Origin: a bacterium | GTDB lineage: Bacteria > Verrucomicrobiota > Kiritimatiellia > UBA8416 | DNA: 51,553 nt | Assembly (NCBI GenBank): GCA_020048935.1 | Contig: JAIFLS010000029.1 | Span: 1 to 51,553 of the forward strand | Direction of reading: 5' to 3' | Notes under the pieces: generated by a model | Database searches by the model: none | What the model saw: the letters and a program-made list of their open reading frames with translations, nothing else | What the model was told of the DNA's origin: nothing | Shown here: piece by piece, positions 35,627-43,518 of the stretch | Layout of the letters: each line of letters opens with the position of its first letter | Numbering within the stretch: position 1 is the stretch's first letter | Position numbers and translations under genes: made by a program

Positions 35627-38212
35627 ATGATGATCATGCAGATTGCCCACCATGCTGATCATAGCGAGGCCCTGACCGGTCTTCGCGCCGAGGATATCCA
35701 CCAGTGGATTGACGGATTCTTTGATGCCGATAGCTTCAACGATTTCCAACAGTCCGGACAGCGGCCGGATTTCGATCCGTACAACCACCGCAAATACCGT
35801 CACTGCGCAGAGGCCCTCGACGATGCGTATCGTATCTTCGGGGGGAACTACAGTCCCGATCAGATCAAGGCCGTTTTCGAGAGCCACATCCGGGACGACT
35901 ACCAGGGTTACATCCCGAGCCAGGAGGATTTTGAAAACGGGACCTTCACTGAAAAATATCACGAAAGCGGAGGTGGAGAGGACCTGAAGTCCATCCTGAG
36001 CGAGACGGAGCTGGCCGATTATTTCAAAGGTAAGGCCTACCTGCCAAACTGTGCCCCTCGGGTTTCCGCCCGGTTCTACTGGCGCATTCTCTGGCCGACC
36101 GTATTTGCCGCCATCCTGTTTGCCGTCTCCTCGCTCTCTATGATCGTGCCGCTGGTCAGGCAGACCATGCTGGAACAGAAAAAAAACCAGATACGTGAAT
36201 TAACGCGCACGGCCGCCAGCACGATTGCTTTTTTTGTGCATCAGGAAAAGAGCGGCCAGATGACCCGCGCCGCCGCGCAGGCCGAGGCTGCTGCTGAACT
36301 GGCCCAGTTGCGCTACGGGGATGATGGCAAGGACTATTTCTGGATTACCGACATGCATCCGGTGATGGTCATGCACCCTTACCGGCCCGATTTGACCGGA
36401 CGGGACCTGACTGATTACGCCGACCATGAGGACAAGAGCGGAAAGCGGTTGTTCGTTGAATTCGTTAAGCTTGTGCAGAATGCCGGTGATGGCTATCTGG
36501 CCTATGACTGGCAGTGGAAAGACGATCCGTCGCGGATTGCGCCCAAACTCTCGTACGTCCGCGGTATTCCGGAGTGGGGATGGATTATCGGTACCGGCAT
36601 CTACATCCAGGATATCGAAGCGGAAATGGCCAGACTGTCCCGGAAGCTGCTGACGGCGGATGCCTTGATCTTTCTTGCTCTGTTTGTGATTCTCGGTTAT
36701 CTGCTTCTTCAGAGCAGGAAGATCGAGCAGGAACGGCATCGTGCCGAACAGGGGCTTAGGGAAGCGAAAGACCGCTATCGCGCGCTTGTCGATGCTTCCG
36801 GCGAGGGATACCTGCTCGAAATCGACGGCAAGACTATTTATTCCAACCAGACCATCCAGACGATGACCGGCTACAGCGAGGCCGAGCTGGCATCGATGGA
36901 TATCGTCAACCTGCTCGCCCCGGGGGTCGAGGTGAATGCCTTTGCCGCAGGCCATCTGCGTAAACTGTACAAGGGCGAAGCGTCTTCCGCCGTCTTTGAT
37001 GTCGTGCTCAAGACCAAGGCGGGGCGGGTTCTGGATGTCCAGGCCTCCTCTTCGCGCATATTCCTTTCCCAGAAGAACGGCCATGTGATTGCCTTCCGCA
37101 GCCTGAACCGCAGTCATGAAGGAACCCTGCGCGGTTTTCATCACCCCGTAGCCACCACGCTGGCCGATGATGATAGTCCCGGCCCGGATTTGCCGCTGCG
37201 CATTCGGCAATGCCTGACAGCCGGAGAGGTCCTGCATGCCCTTGAGGAGCTGCCTCGACGCATACGCATCCTGACGGATCGCGGCGTCCGTCCGGACTAT
37301 CTACGGCAACTGATTGGCGAAGCCTTTGACGCCTCCGTCCATCGGTTTGTCGCCTTGTCGCTGGAGGCCGCAGGCGAACCTCCGGTTTCCTTCGCGTTTC
37401 TTGCCCTTGGCAGCAATGCCCGGCATGAAATGACGCTTTTTTCCGATCAGGACAATGCACTTATCTTTGAAGACGTTCCTGAATCACGGTTGACCGATAC
37501 ACGGCGATGGTTCCTGCGGCTGGGTGACGAAGTATGCGGGCGGCTGCGTCAGGCGGGCTTTCCCTATTGCCCCGGCGGGATCATGGCGGCGAACCCGAAG
37601 TGGTGTCTCAGCCTGACGGAATGGAAGGGTCGTTTCGAGACATGGATCCGCGAGGCTTCGCCGCAGTCTATTCTCGAGGTCAATGTCTTTCTTGACCTCC
37701 GATGTGCGTTTGGCAGCGAGCCCCTTGTCCGTCAACTCAGGGACCATGTGCATTTGAAGACAGGGGAGCACCCGGAGTTCCTGATGCATTACGCCCGGAA
37801 CTGCCTGCTGTACAAGGCACCGCTCACGCTGTTCGGTCACCTGAAAGTCAACAGGCAGGACGGGAAGACGGCAATCAACCTCAAGGCGTGCATCAAGCCG
37901 TTCGAGACCTTTGCCCGGCTTTATGCCCTCAAGCTTAAGCTTTCGGAAACCGGGACGATTGACCGGATCCGGCAGCTTCGCCGTCTGGACGTCCTGCAGG
38001 AACAAACCGCACAGGAGATGTGCTATGCCCTTGACTACCTGTGGCGCCTTCGCTTCTACCATCAACTAGCCACCGAAGACGGCCTTGTCAACGACGAGCT
38101 GGACCTACAGTCACTGACCGATATCGAGCGCCAGAACCTGCAGAATGTCGTGGCTGCAATCCCTGCCTTTCAAACGCGGCTTAGCTACGATTTCCTCGGG
38201 GTGGCAGGCTGA
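35627..38212 (+). CDS. Membrane sensor with Cache, PAS and DUF294 nucleotidyltransferase domains
   Basis: This 861-residue inner-membrane protein has an unusual domain order. Residues 1-140 are soluble and His-rich (HHADHSEAL, YNHRKYRH, HIRDDYQGYIPSQEDF). TM1 lies near 150-172. A single Cache domain (YGDDGKDYFWITDMHPVMVM, HPYRPDLTGRD, IPEWGWIIGTGIYI) faces the periplasm, with TM2 near 345-365. A PAS domain follows (DRYRALVDASGEGYLLEIDG, MTGYSEAELASMDI). The C-terminal part is the DUF294 putative nucleotidyltransferase (ALGSNARHEMTLFSDQDNAL, with GS...R.E....SDQD) and its DUF294_C helical partner. DUF294 proteins with CBS domains commonly sit beside DUF485-actP genes. Here the gene overlaps actP tail to tail by 28 bases, so acetate sensing is inferred. 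Confidence 0.85.
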   Translation: MMIMQIAHHADHSEALTGLRAEDIHQWIDGFFDADSFNDFQQSGQRPDFDPYNHRKYRHCAEALDDAYRIFGGNYSPDQIKAVFESHIRDDYQGYIPSQEDFENGTFTEKYHESGGGEDLKSILSETELADYFKGKAYLPNCAPRVSARFYWRILWPTVFAAILFAVSSLSMIVPLVRQTMLEQKKNQIRELTRTAASTIAFFVHQEKSGQMTRAAAQAEAAAELAQLRYGDDGKDYFWITDMHPVMVMHPYRPDLTGRDLTDYADHEDKSGKRLFVEFVKLVQNAGDGYLAYDWQWKDDPSRIAPKLSYVRGIPEWGWIIGTGIYIQDIEAEMARLSRKLLTADALIFLALFVILGYLLLQSRKIEQERHRAEQGLREAKDRYRALVDASGEGYLLEIDGKTIYSNQTIQTMTGYSEAELASMDIVNLLAPGVEVNAFAAGHLRKLYKGEASSAVFDVVLKTKAGRVLDVQASSSRIFLSQKNGHVIAFRSLNRSHEGTLRGFHHPVATTLADDDSPGPDLPLRIRQCLTAGEVLHALEELPRRIRILTDRGVRPDYLRQLIGEAFDASVHRFVALSLEAAGEPPVSFAFLALGSNARHEMTLFSDQDNALIFEDVPESRLTDTRRWFLRLGDEVCGRLRQAGFPYCPGGIMAANPKWCLSLTEWKGRFETWIREASPQSILEVNVFLDLRCAFGSEPLVRQLRDHVHLKTGEHPEFLMHYARNCLLYKAPLTLFGHLKVNRQDGKTAINLKACIKPFETFARLYALKLKLSETGTIDRIRQLRRLDVLQEQTAQEMCYALDYLWRLRFYHQLATEDGLVNDELDLQSLTDIERQNLQNVVAAIPAFQTRLSYDFLGVAG

Positions 38213-40050
38213 TCTTTCCTGCTCAGCAGCGAGACAATCACCAGCGTCAGGAAGCTGAGCGGGATCGAGATGATACCCGGCTGATTCAGTTGATGCAGGG
38301 CCGTGGTCTTGTCGAGACCGTACTGCGCATACATATCGGGCGATGTCAGGATGATGCCGAGGGCGGAAACCATACCCACGCCGATCGACCAGGCAATGCC
38401 CTTGGCCGTCGTGCGCTTCCAGAAGAGCAGCATGATGATCGACGGCAGGTTGGCCGACGCCGCGACGGCAAAGGCCCATCCTACCAGGAACGACACGTTC
38501 ATGCCCTGGAACAGGATGCCCAGGATGATGGCGATGACGCCCACGGAAAGAGCGGCGATCTTGCCGGCCTTGACCTTGCTATGGTCTGACATCTTCAGGC
38601 GCAGGAACTTATCCATCAAGTCGTGGGCAACCGCGCCGGAGGCGGCAACGATCAGGCCGGAAACCGTTCCCAGTACCGTCGCGAACGCGATGGCCGAGAT
38701 GATCGCGAAAAGCACGGGACTGAACGCCTTGGCCAGCAGCGGGGCCGACATGTTGTCATCGCCAAGATCGATCACACCCAGCGTCATCGCGCCGAGGCCC
38801 ATGAAGAGCGTCAGGACATAGAAGAACCCGATCGATCCGATCGCGACGATAGTCGATTTACGGGCATCGCGTTGCGACGGCACGGTGTAGTAGCGGATCA
38901 GGATGTGCGGCAGCGAGGCGGTTCCGAAGAAGAGGGCGAGCATCAGCGAAATGAAATTGAGTTTGCCGACACCGTCCTTGGTCTTGAATTTCTGGCCGGG
39001 AACCAGTAGGTCTTCGCCCTTGGTGATCACGGGACAGTACACGCTGACGGTTTCACCACCGACCACAAGCTTGGCCACCTTTGCCGCAGGGTAACGGACG
39101 ATCTCCGAACCCTGGATCGTTGAGAAGTACTTGAAGACCCCAACCGGACCGGTCTTGGTCTGGCCATCGGGCAGTTTGGCGACAAGGCCGACCGACTTGA
39201 AGCGGTTCGCTGTTTTCGGTGCCCCGTTATAGAGGGTTTCCCCGGCGGCGGTTCTGGTGATGGATTGGGCTTCCTCAAGCATATCGCCACTCTTGATCCA
39301 CCAGTTCGACAGGCCATCCTTCTCGAGCTTCACAAAGGTCAGCCCTGTTTTCGCATCCGCGATCTCAGCGGACGGCGTGACATCGGCCAGCGCGATAGTC
39401 TGCGGCGAGAAGGTTTCCGGCCGCGGTTCCGTGGACAGGCCCCGGTGCAGCACGGCAACGGAAAGCAGCGTCGAGAAGATGATCAGCAGGCCGCCCTTGA
39501 GGAACTGCACGTAGGTGGTCGACGTCATGCCCGCCGTCGCCACGATCGTGATGACGATCGCGCCGACCATCACCACGCCTATCCACTGGGGCAGACCGAG
39601 CAGCGGCGTGATGAGCGAACCCGCGCCAACCATCTGCGGGATCAGGTAGAAGATCGAGACGACGAGCGTGCTGATGGCCGCCATGAGCTGGATACCCTTG
39701 GAGTTGAACTTGAAGTCCAGCGCATCCGCGAAGGTGTACTTCCCGAGGCGTTTCATCGGTTCCGCGACAACGAAGAGGGCGACGATCCATCCGGCAAGAT
39801 AGCCGATCGAGTAGAGGAACCCGTCGTACCCCATGGTGGCGATCATGCCGCAGATGCCCAGGAACGAGGCGGCTGATAGGTAGTCACCAGCAAAGGCGAT
39901 GCCGTTGACGAACCAGTGGATGCTGCCGCCAGCCGCGAAATACCCTGAGGCCGATTTCGACTTGCGGGCGTAGTAGAACGACATGCCAAGGACAAACCCG
40001 ACGAAGGCAAGGAAGATGGCGATGGCAATGGGATTGGCGACGTAATTCAT
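38185..40050 (-). CDS. actP: Cation/acetate symporter, ActP-like
   Basis: This 621-residue inner-membrane transporter of the sodium:solute symporter family has about thirteen helices. Family features are ASFLGICGMIATMGYDGFLY near residue 62, AGWIVALFVVAEPMKRLGKY, and VSGLIVAASGAVAHDL. A large periplasmic insertion of about 130 residues lies between helices (about 210-345, from RGLSTEPRPETFS to FKTKDGVGKLNF); this is longer than in E. coli ActP (549 aa) and explains the extra length. The start overlaps the stop of the DUF485 gene by one base (TAATG), a standard actP arrangement. The gene is convergent with the Cache-PAS-DUF294 gene. Acetate or another short acid plus Na+ is the expected substrate. 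Confidence 0.9.
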   Translation of the reverse strand: MNYVANPIAIAIFLAFVGFVLGMSFYYARKSKSASGYFAAGGSIHWFVNGIAFAGDYLSAASFLGICGMIATMGYDGFLYSIGYLAGWIVALFVVAEPMKRLGKYTFADALDFKFNSKGIQLMAAISTLVVSIFYLIPQMVGAGSLITPLLGLPQWIGVVMVGAIVITIVATAGMTSTTYVQFLKGGLLIIFSTLLSVAVLHRGLSTEPRPETFSPQTIALADVTPSAEIADAKTGLTFVKLEKDGLSNWWIKSGDMLEEAQSITRTAAGETLYNGAPKTANRFKSVGLVAKLPDGQTKTGPVGVFKYFSTIQGSEIVRYPAAKVAKLVVGGETVSVYCPVITKGEDLLVPGQKFKTKDGVGKLNFISLMLALFFGTASLPHILIRYYTVPSQRDARKSTIVAIGSIGFFYVLTLFMGLGAMTLGVIDLGDDNMSAPLLAKAFSPVLFAIISAIAFATVLGTVSGLIVAASGAVAHDLMDKFLRLKMSDHSKVKAGKIAALSVGVIAIILGILFQGMNVSFLVGWAFAVAASANLPSIIMLLFWKRTTAKGIAWSIGVGMVSALGIILTSPDMYAQYGLDKTTALHQLNQPGIISIPLSFLTLVIVSLLSRKDQPATPRKS

Positions 40051-40334
40051 TATTTGGCCTCCGGTTTGGCGTTCATCTCATCTTCCTTCTTGATGCAGAA
40101 GTGGTTGTAGATGAGACCGAGGATGATCGCGAACAGGATGAGGAACATTCCGTAGATGATCGCCAGGTTGGTGCCCGCAAGCACCGGCTTCTTCATGGTT
40201 TCCGGCGAGAACACCGTGAGACCGACAAAGCCCATGTAAATGACGCTATACAGCCAGAACAGCTTGATGCCGAGCTTGGCCTTCCACTCGGACGAGTTGT
40301 CCTTCGCCTCTTTCGCCGCCGGTGCATGCAACAT
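40050..40334 (-). CDS. DUF485 membrane protein (YjcH-like), partner of ActP
   Basis: This 94-residue protein has two membrane segments (FWLYSVIYMGFVGLTVF and NLAIIYGMFLILFAIILGLI) and a charged C-terminus, the DUF485/YjcH layout. ATG 40334 is chosen because AAGGAGG stands five bases upstream and the family length (about 100) is met; the frame extends further but without family resemblance. YjcH is regularly co-transcribed with actP; its role is not established. The stop overlaps the actP start, so translation is coupled. The divergent 181-base gap to the nuclease gene should hold promoters for both. Confidence 0.9.
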   Translation of the reverse strand: MLHAPAAKEAKDNSSEWKAKLGIKLFWLYSVIYMGFVGLTVFSPETMKKPVLAGTNLAIIYGMFLILFAIILGLIYNHFCIKKEDEMNAKPEAK

Positions 40335-40515
40335 GATGCCTCCTTGTGTTCTCGATAGGAAAACAAAAAGACGTGATTCTATTTGGATGGGAGTCCAATT
40401 GAAAGATAAATAATTAAACCGCAACGCGGACCAGGGCGGGATGCGATTATGGGATTGCTTGTTGTCGTGCGGGATGAAATAATCTTCGAGTGTTTCCGGG
40501 TTGACGAAAGGCAAG

Positions 40516-41409
40516 ATGAAACGCGGATTGGGCATAGCGCTGGTGAGACGCTTCGGGCAGATGGCGGTGTTTGCCGGCATCGGCCTTGTGGCAGGTGTGC
40601 GGGCCGAGGAGGATGCGACGCCCGGCAGGCTGGAGCACTGGGAGCACGTCGAGTGGGTGGAGCATCCCTCGAATGATGGTGACAGCTTCAGTGTGCGGTA
40701 CGACGGGGCTGAGTACCTGCTGCGCTTGTATTATGTGGATGCACCCGAGACGATCGCCAGCTCCGAAACGGATGCGCGGCGCGTACGAGATCAGTCGCGC
40801 TATTTCGGTCTGGAAAGTCATCGCGACACCGTACATTTCGGTCAGGCAGCGGCGGATTTCACGCGGACGATGCTGGCGAAGCCGTTCACGGTATACACGG
40901 TGCGCGCCACGGCACCGGGACGATCGGTCTCGCGGCGGATCTACGCGTTTGTGGAGACGTCCGACGGCGCGGATCTGGCCGCGCTGCTGGTCTCACGCGG
41001 TCTGGCACGCGCGTATGGTGTGCGCCGGGCCTTGCCGGACGGGACCTCGGCGGTGGATGCCGCGGAAGGATTCTCGGATCTGGAAAGCGCGGCCATGCTG
41101 GATCGGGCAGGTCTATGGGCGGCGTCGGATTCAAGGCGACTGATCGCTGCGCGGGCGGAGTCGCGCCAGGAGCTGGCGGAATTGCGCGATATCGATACCT
41201 CGATACGTTTTCCGGCGGGACCGATCGACATCAACACGGCCGGGCTTCGCGAGCTTGAAATGCTGCCGGGGGTGGGGCCGGTCACGGCCCGGAATATTGT
41301 GGCGCATCGGCCTTTCCACAAGCCGGAAGATCTGTTGCGGGTGCCGCGCATAACGGCGCTGACCGTCACAAACATCCTGCCGCATTTGAAGTGGGCGCCC
41401 GAAGACTGA
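40516..41409 (+). CDS. Exported thermonuclease-like protein with C-terminal helix-hairpin-helix domain
   Basis: This 297-residue protein has an N-terminal signal (MKRGLGIALVRRFGQMAVFA, then GIGLVAGVRA). Residues about 45-200 match the staphylococcal nuclease (SNase) fold: NDGDSFSVRY, YLLRLYYVDAPET (Arg, Asp and Glu of the active site) and SRRIYAFVE. Residues about 235-295 form a ComEA-type helix-hairpin-helix (GPIDINTAGLRELEMLPGVG, PVTARNIVAHRPF) that binds DNA non-specifically. Together this suggests an exported DNA-degrading or DNA-binding protein. The start at ATG 40516 fits the signal; a TTG at 40501 is possible. A related but frameshifted gene lies at 50892-51553. Confidence 0.88.
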   Translation: MKRGLGIALVRRFGQMAVFAGIGLVAGVRAEEDATPGRLEHWEHVEWVEHPSNDGDSFSVRYDGAEYLLRLYYVDAPETIASSETDARRVRDQSRYFGLESHRDTVHFGQAAADFTRTMLAKPFTVYTVRATAPGRSVSRRIYAFVETSDGADLAALLVSRGLARAYGVRRALPDGTSAVDAAEGFSDLESAAMLDRAGLWAASDSRRLIAARAESRQELAELRDIDTSIRFPAGPIDINTAGLRELEMLPGVGPVTARNIVAHRPFHKPEDLLRVPRITALTVTNILPHLKWAPED

Positions 41410-41693
41410 GGCTTTTTGGTTAAGTCGAAACCTAGTATCGATTCCCTCTACCAAGACCGATTCATCTACACGAAATCCCACCACAACACCGCAAGCGCCC
41501 ATGCAAATTGGCAGCTGACCGGCCGCTGGGGGCTACGCTTCGACCAGCGCATTCGGGATGGCGCTCCGCAATTTCCAGCAGACGCAGGGCAGGAGCGGAC
41601 GGTTTGCGGCGACCTTGTTCCCAACTGATTTCCGCCCGACTTGTGGGTAATAGTAAGGTGGTGTGGCACTCGTGGCTGGCTGACTACCCTCAG
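41410..41693. other. Boundary between nuclease gene and integron array, no credible gene
   Basis: This 284-base stretch has only weak ORFs. A TTG-started 70-residue frame at 41416-41628 looks like the tail of an outer-membrane receptor (NWQLTGRWGLRFDQR) and could be a remnant. TCCCAAC at 41619-41625 resembles the core site of an attC but no matching partner site was found nearby. Confidence 0.35.
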
Positions 41694-42164
41694 TCAGTCA
41701 CGGGGAGCCGATTCGGAGGCTTTGAGTTCTTCCAAGGCCTCGGCATCTGCCAAATCCTTAGTTCTGCCCGATGCGCGCTTGTTGGTGACAAGGTCATCAA
41801 CCGAGGGAATCCGCACCTGGATTCCCTCAATCTCCACAATCAATGAATTCCTGAATGTAGGCTCAAACTGCAGTCCCGAGGCGGCGGTGATGATATCGAT
41901 CCGTCTTGGAGCAACACCGATTTGAAACACCGTTCCCTCTTTCTCAAAATCGGCTCTGCTGACATTGTGCAGGGGAGCACCGAAGCGAAGAAGTGCCCGC
42001 AAAACACCATCAGCATTGTCTGGTGACGGCAACACCCAGATATCAATGTCCATTGTTGCCCGCGGATACCCGTAGGCAGCTAAGGCGTATGCCCCTACGA
42101 GAAGGAAATTAACCTTCTCGTCGACTAATGCCTGCAACATGTCTCTGTAATCTTCGTTCAACAT
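41694..42164 (-). CDS. Nucleotidyltransferase (MNT/AbiEii-like) of the array end
   Basis: This 156-residue protein has the minimal nucleotidyltransferase pattern: NFLLVGAYALAAYGYPRATM (the G[GS]-type loop, here GA), DIDIWV (the two catalytic carboxylates, Asp-x-Asp), and a later RIDIITAASG (third carboxylate). The length and YPRATMDIDIW segment fit the DUF6036/AbiEii-like group, which includes toxins of toxin-antitoxin or abortive-infection pairs. It overlaps a small upstream gene (42109-42300) by 56 bases, so the pair is likely co-expressed. Whether it is a toxin is inference from the family. No attC follows it. Confidence 0.8.
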   Translation of the reverse strand: MLNEDYRDMLQALVDEKVNFLLVGAYALAAYGYPRATMDIDIWVLPSPDNADGVLRALLRFGAPLHNVSRADFEKEGTVFQIGVAPRRIDIITAASGLQFEPTFRNSLIVEIEGIQVRIPSVDDLVTNKRASGRTKDLADAEALEELKASESAPRD

Positions 42165-42300
42165 TATGACGTTTGCTCAGCGATGCGACTTCACGGGTGA
42201 GGGGCCAAACGAGACCGATTCGTTCTGCAGGCGTCCCGGGTACTATCTCGTTGGCCGGGGCGCCCGTCATTCGAAATGTAACTGTGTGCGTGCGATCCAT
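42109..42300 (-). CDS. Small partner of the nucleotidyltransferase
   Basis: This 63-residue protein overlaps the nucleotidyltransferase start by 56 bases in another frame. The start at 42300 (MDRTHTVTFRM) is chosen because the longer frame reaches back into a palindrome. The middle segment (TPAERIGLVWPLTREVASLS) and the end (VERRLQRHVAGISRREG) are of a type I recall from small genes placed just before such nucleotidyltransferases, which supports a two-gene unit. No ribosome binding site is evident. An antitoxin-like role is possible but unproven. Confidence 0.6.
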   Translation of the reverse strand: MDRTHTVTFRMTGAPANEIVPGTPAERIGLVWPLTREVASLSKRHNVERRLQRHVAGISRREG

Positions 42301-42345
42301 ATAATAATAGTACCAATATTCGCGATTGCAGCAATCTTTATCTAT

Positions 42346-42390
42346 CCCGCCAGCCAGTAGCCAGTGTTGCACTGGCTACTGGCTGGCGGG
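42346..42390. repeat. Perfect 21-bp palindrome with 3-base loop
   Basis: Bases 42346-42366 (CCCGCCAGCCAGTAGCCAGT, then G) are exactly complementary to 42370-42390, with loop TTG. It lies inside the cassette array and provides the stop codon of the 49-residue ORF. It lacks the RYYYAAC and GTTRRRY ends of an attC. No run of T follows directly on the minus strand, so a simple terminator is less likely than a small inserted repeat. Confidence 0.85.
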
Positions 42391-42525
42391 CCCTATTAAT
42401 TTCCTATTAATTTCTTTCTTTCCGAAATCAGACGCCGCGTATTCTTCTGTCCAATCAGGAGGAAGATATGCCAGAGCCACGCACGCGACAAATGCGGACA
42501 AAATGATTGCTATTGTTTTCTTCAT
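42376..42525 (-). CDS. Short exported peptide, probably truncated by the palindrome
   Basis: This 49-residue ORF follows the attC-bounded junction at 42534-42540. It starts with a signal peptide (MKKTIAIILSAFVACVALA) and continues YLPPDWTEEYAASDFGKKEI before ending PASQ at a stop within the palindrome at 42346-42390. The start lies nine bases after the core site, a normal distance for a cassette gene. The abrupt end in a repeat suggests that the original gene was longer. Function unknown. Confidence 0.55.
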   Translation of the reverse strand: MKKTIAIILSAFVACVALAYLPPDWTEEYAASDFGKKEINRKLIGPASQ

Positions 42526-42533
42526 ATTACTCA

Positions 42534-42604
42534 ACCCAACGTTATTTTGAGGGTTGAGATGAACCGCCGCGGTTCATCGAATACCCTCCAAAAACTGGTT
42601 AGGC
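42534..42604 (-). repeat. attC site 1 (71 bp)
   Basis: On the minus strand it runs from GCCTAAC to GTTGGGT. Inside, GGAGGGT pairs with the ACCCTC region and GATGAACCG with CGGTTCATC around a short loop. It lies 13 bases after the stop of the 88-residue gene. Confidence 0.85.
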
Positions 42605-42617
42605 CAATTCCTTGTCA

Positions 42618-42884
42618 CTAGCTTTTGTTTATCTTGGATAACTCTTCGGAGATCTCCTCCAATAGCCTAGTGATTGAGGCGCGATGATAGAGGTATGTAA
42701 ACAATGGGGTCCCAATGAAGGAGGGCAAGATTACTGCATTGAGTAAATTCTCCGAATGGAATTTCGAGGTGACTGCCACGACTAGCCCAACATATGAAAG
42801 ACAGGCAAATATAAGCATTAGGGGTGGGTACCATCTTGGATTCGGGGGCTCTCTTCGACTTCTAATTCTGGCTATGCGGTTCAT
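42618..42884 (-). CDS. Cassette gene: small two-helix membrane protein
   Basis: This 88-residue protein has a basic N-terminus (MNRIARIRSRREPP) and two hydrophobic segments (PLMLIFACLSYVGLVVAVT and LNAVILPSFIGTPLFTYLY), then a charged helical tail (RLLEEISEELSKINKS). AAAAGGAGG is placed five bases before ATG. It sits between attC sites 1 and 2. No known family was recognised; an inner-membrane location is inferred. Confidence 0.7.
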   Translation of the reverse strand: MNRIARIRSRREPPNPRWYPPLMLIFACLSYVGLVVAVTSKFHSENLLNAVILPSFIGTPLFTYLYHRASITRLLEEISEELSKINKS

Positions 42885-42903
42885 TGCAACCTCCTTTTAT
42901 GAT

Positions 42904-42967
42904 GCCTAACGTCGTGAATCAGACTTTGGCGCGCAAGCGACAATAGTCAGCATTCATCTTGTTGGGA
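42904..42967 (-). repeat. attC site 2 (64 bp)
   Basis: On the minus strand it runs from TCCCAAC to GTTAGGC. The arms GATGAATGCTGACT and AGTCTGATTCACG pair with an extra unpaired base, as usual for attC. It lies three bases after the stop of the next cassette gene. Confidence 0.87.
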
Positions 42968-42970
42968 ATC

Positions 42971-43441
42971 CTATTCATTCAAATCCAATGCCTCACCCTT
43001 GAGTTCGAGAAGCCGCTGGACTCGGGCCTGGAGCAGACGCAGCTTTGCCGCAGGCAAGGCTGCTTTGTAACCGGAGCCCCCCGACCAGCCGTTCGCCACG
43101 AATGTTGCTTCAAGATCTGCAAGCTCCTCCCACTTGGACTGGGCCTGATTGAAAAGGGCAAGCTGGTCGGGACTTCGTGCAGCGAGAAGCTTGCGATGCG
43201 AGGCTAGAATCTCCTCCATCCGCTTCGTCAGTACGTCGATTCCGTGGAGAGCCCGTGCCATCGTCTCAAGCGTGGATTGCCCGTCGCCCACATACTTCTG
43301 CCAGTCGTATTCTTCAGGAGGAGTCTTTGACCAGTCGGCCTGTGGAAGAACGCTGGGCTTTGGATGCTGATACGTGGGCGCAGGTGGACTTGAGACGCAC
43401 CCGACAAGGAAAAGCATGCCCATTATCAATATCTTCTTCAT
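42971..43441 (-). CDS. Cassette gene: lipoprotein, weakly LprI-like
   Basis: This 156-residue protein has a short lipoprotein signal (MKKILIMGMLFLVGC, Cys15). The start ATG 43441 lies eight bases from the cassette junction; a TTG two codons earlier is also open. The C-terminal half (QAQSKWEELADLEATFVANG, WSGGSGYKAALPAAKLRLLQARVQRL) resembles the helical LprI-type (lysozyme-inhibitor) region with W......D.E......GGSG...A......RL...R...L, although the family's paired cysteines are absent. Periplasmic or outer-membrane location is expected. Bounded by attC sites 2 and 3. Confidence 0.7.
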   Translation of the reverse strand: MKKILIMGMLFLVGCVSSPPAPTYQHPKPSVLPQADWSKTPPEEYDWQKYVGDGQSTLETMARALHGIDVLTKRMEEILASHRKLLAARSPDQLALFNQAQSKWEELADLEATFVANGWSGGSGYKAALPAAKLRLLQARVQRLLELKGEALDLNE

Positions 43442-43448
43442 ATTCAAT

Positions 43449-43518
43449 TCCCAACGTTTGCAATCATGGGATTTTCAACCCGCAGGGTTGAAAAGTACCA
43501 TGCAGTGCTTGGTTGGCC
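43449..43518 (-). repeat. attC site 3 (70 bp)
   Basis: On the minus strand it runs from GGCCAAC to GTTGGGA. The inner stem TTTTCAACCC with GGTTGAAAA and the outer CACTGCATGG with CCATGATTG form the imperfect palindrome. Its first base overlaps the stop codon of the preceding cassette gene. Confidence 0.87.

Noticed and set aside
41416..41628. 70-residue ORF with receptor-like tail
   Set aside because: TTG start, no ribosome binding site, short; kept only as a possible remnant.
41619..41650. Possible sixth attC behind the nucleotidyltransferase gene
   Set aside because: TCCCAAC (GTTGGGA on minus) is present but no partner RYYYAAC site with pairing arms was found at a normal distance.
42346..42390. 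Reading the perfect palindrome as an attC or standard terminator
   Set aside because: It lacks the attC core sites, and no T run follows directly on the transcribed (minus) strand.
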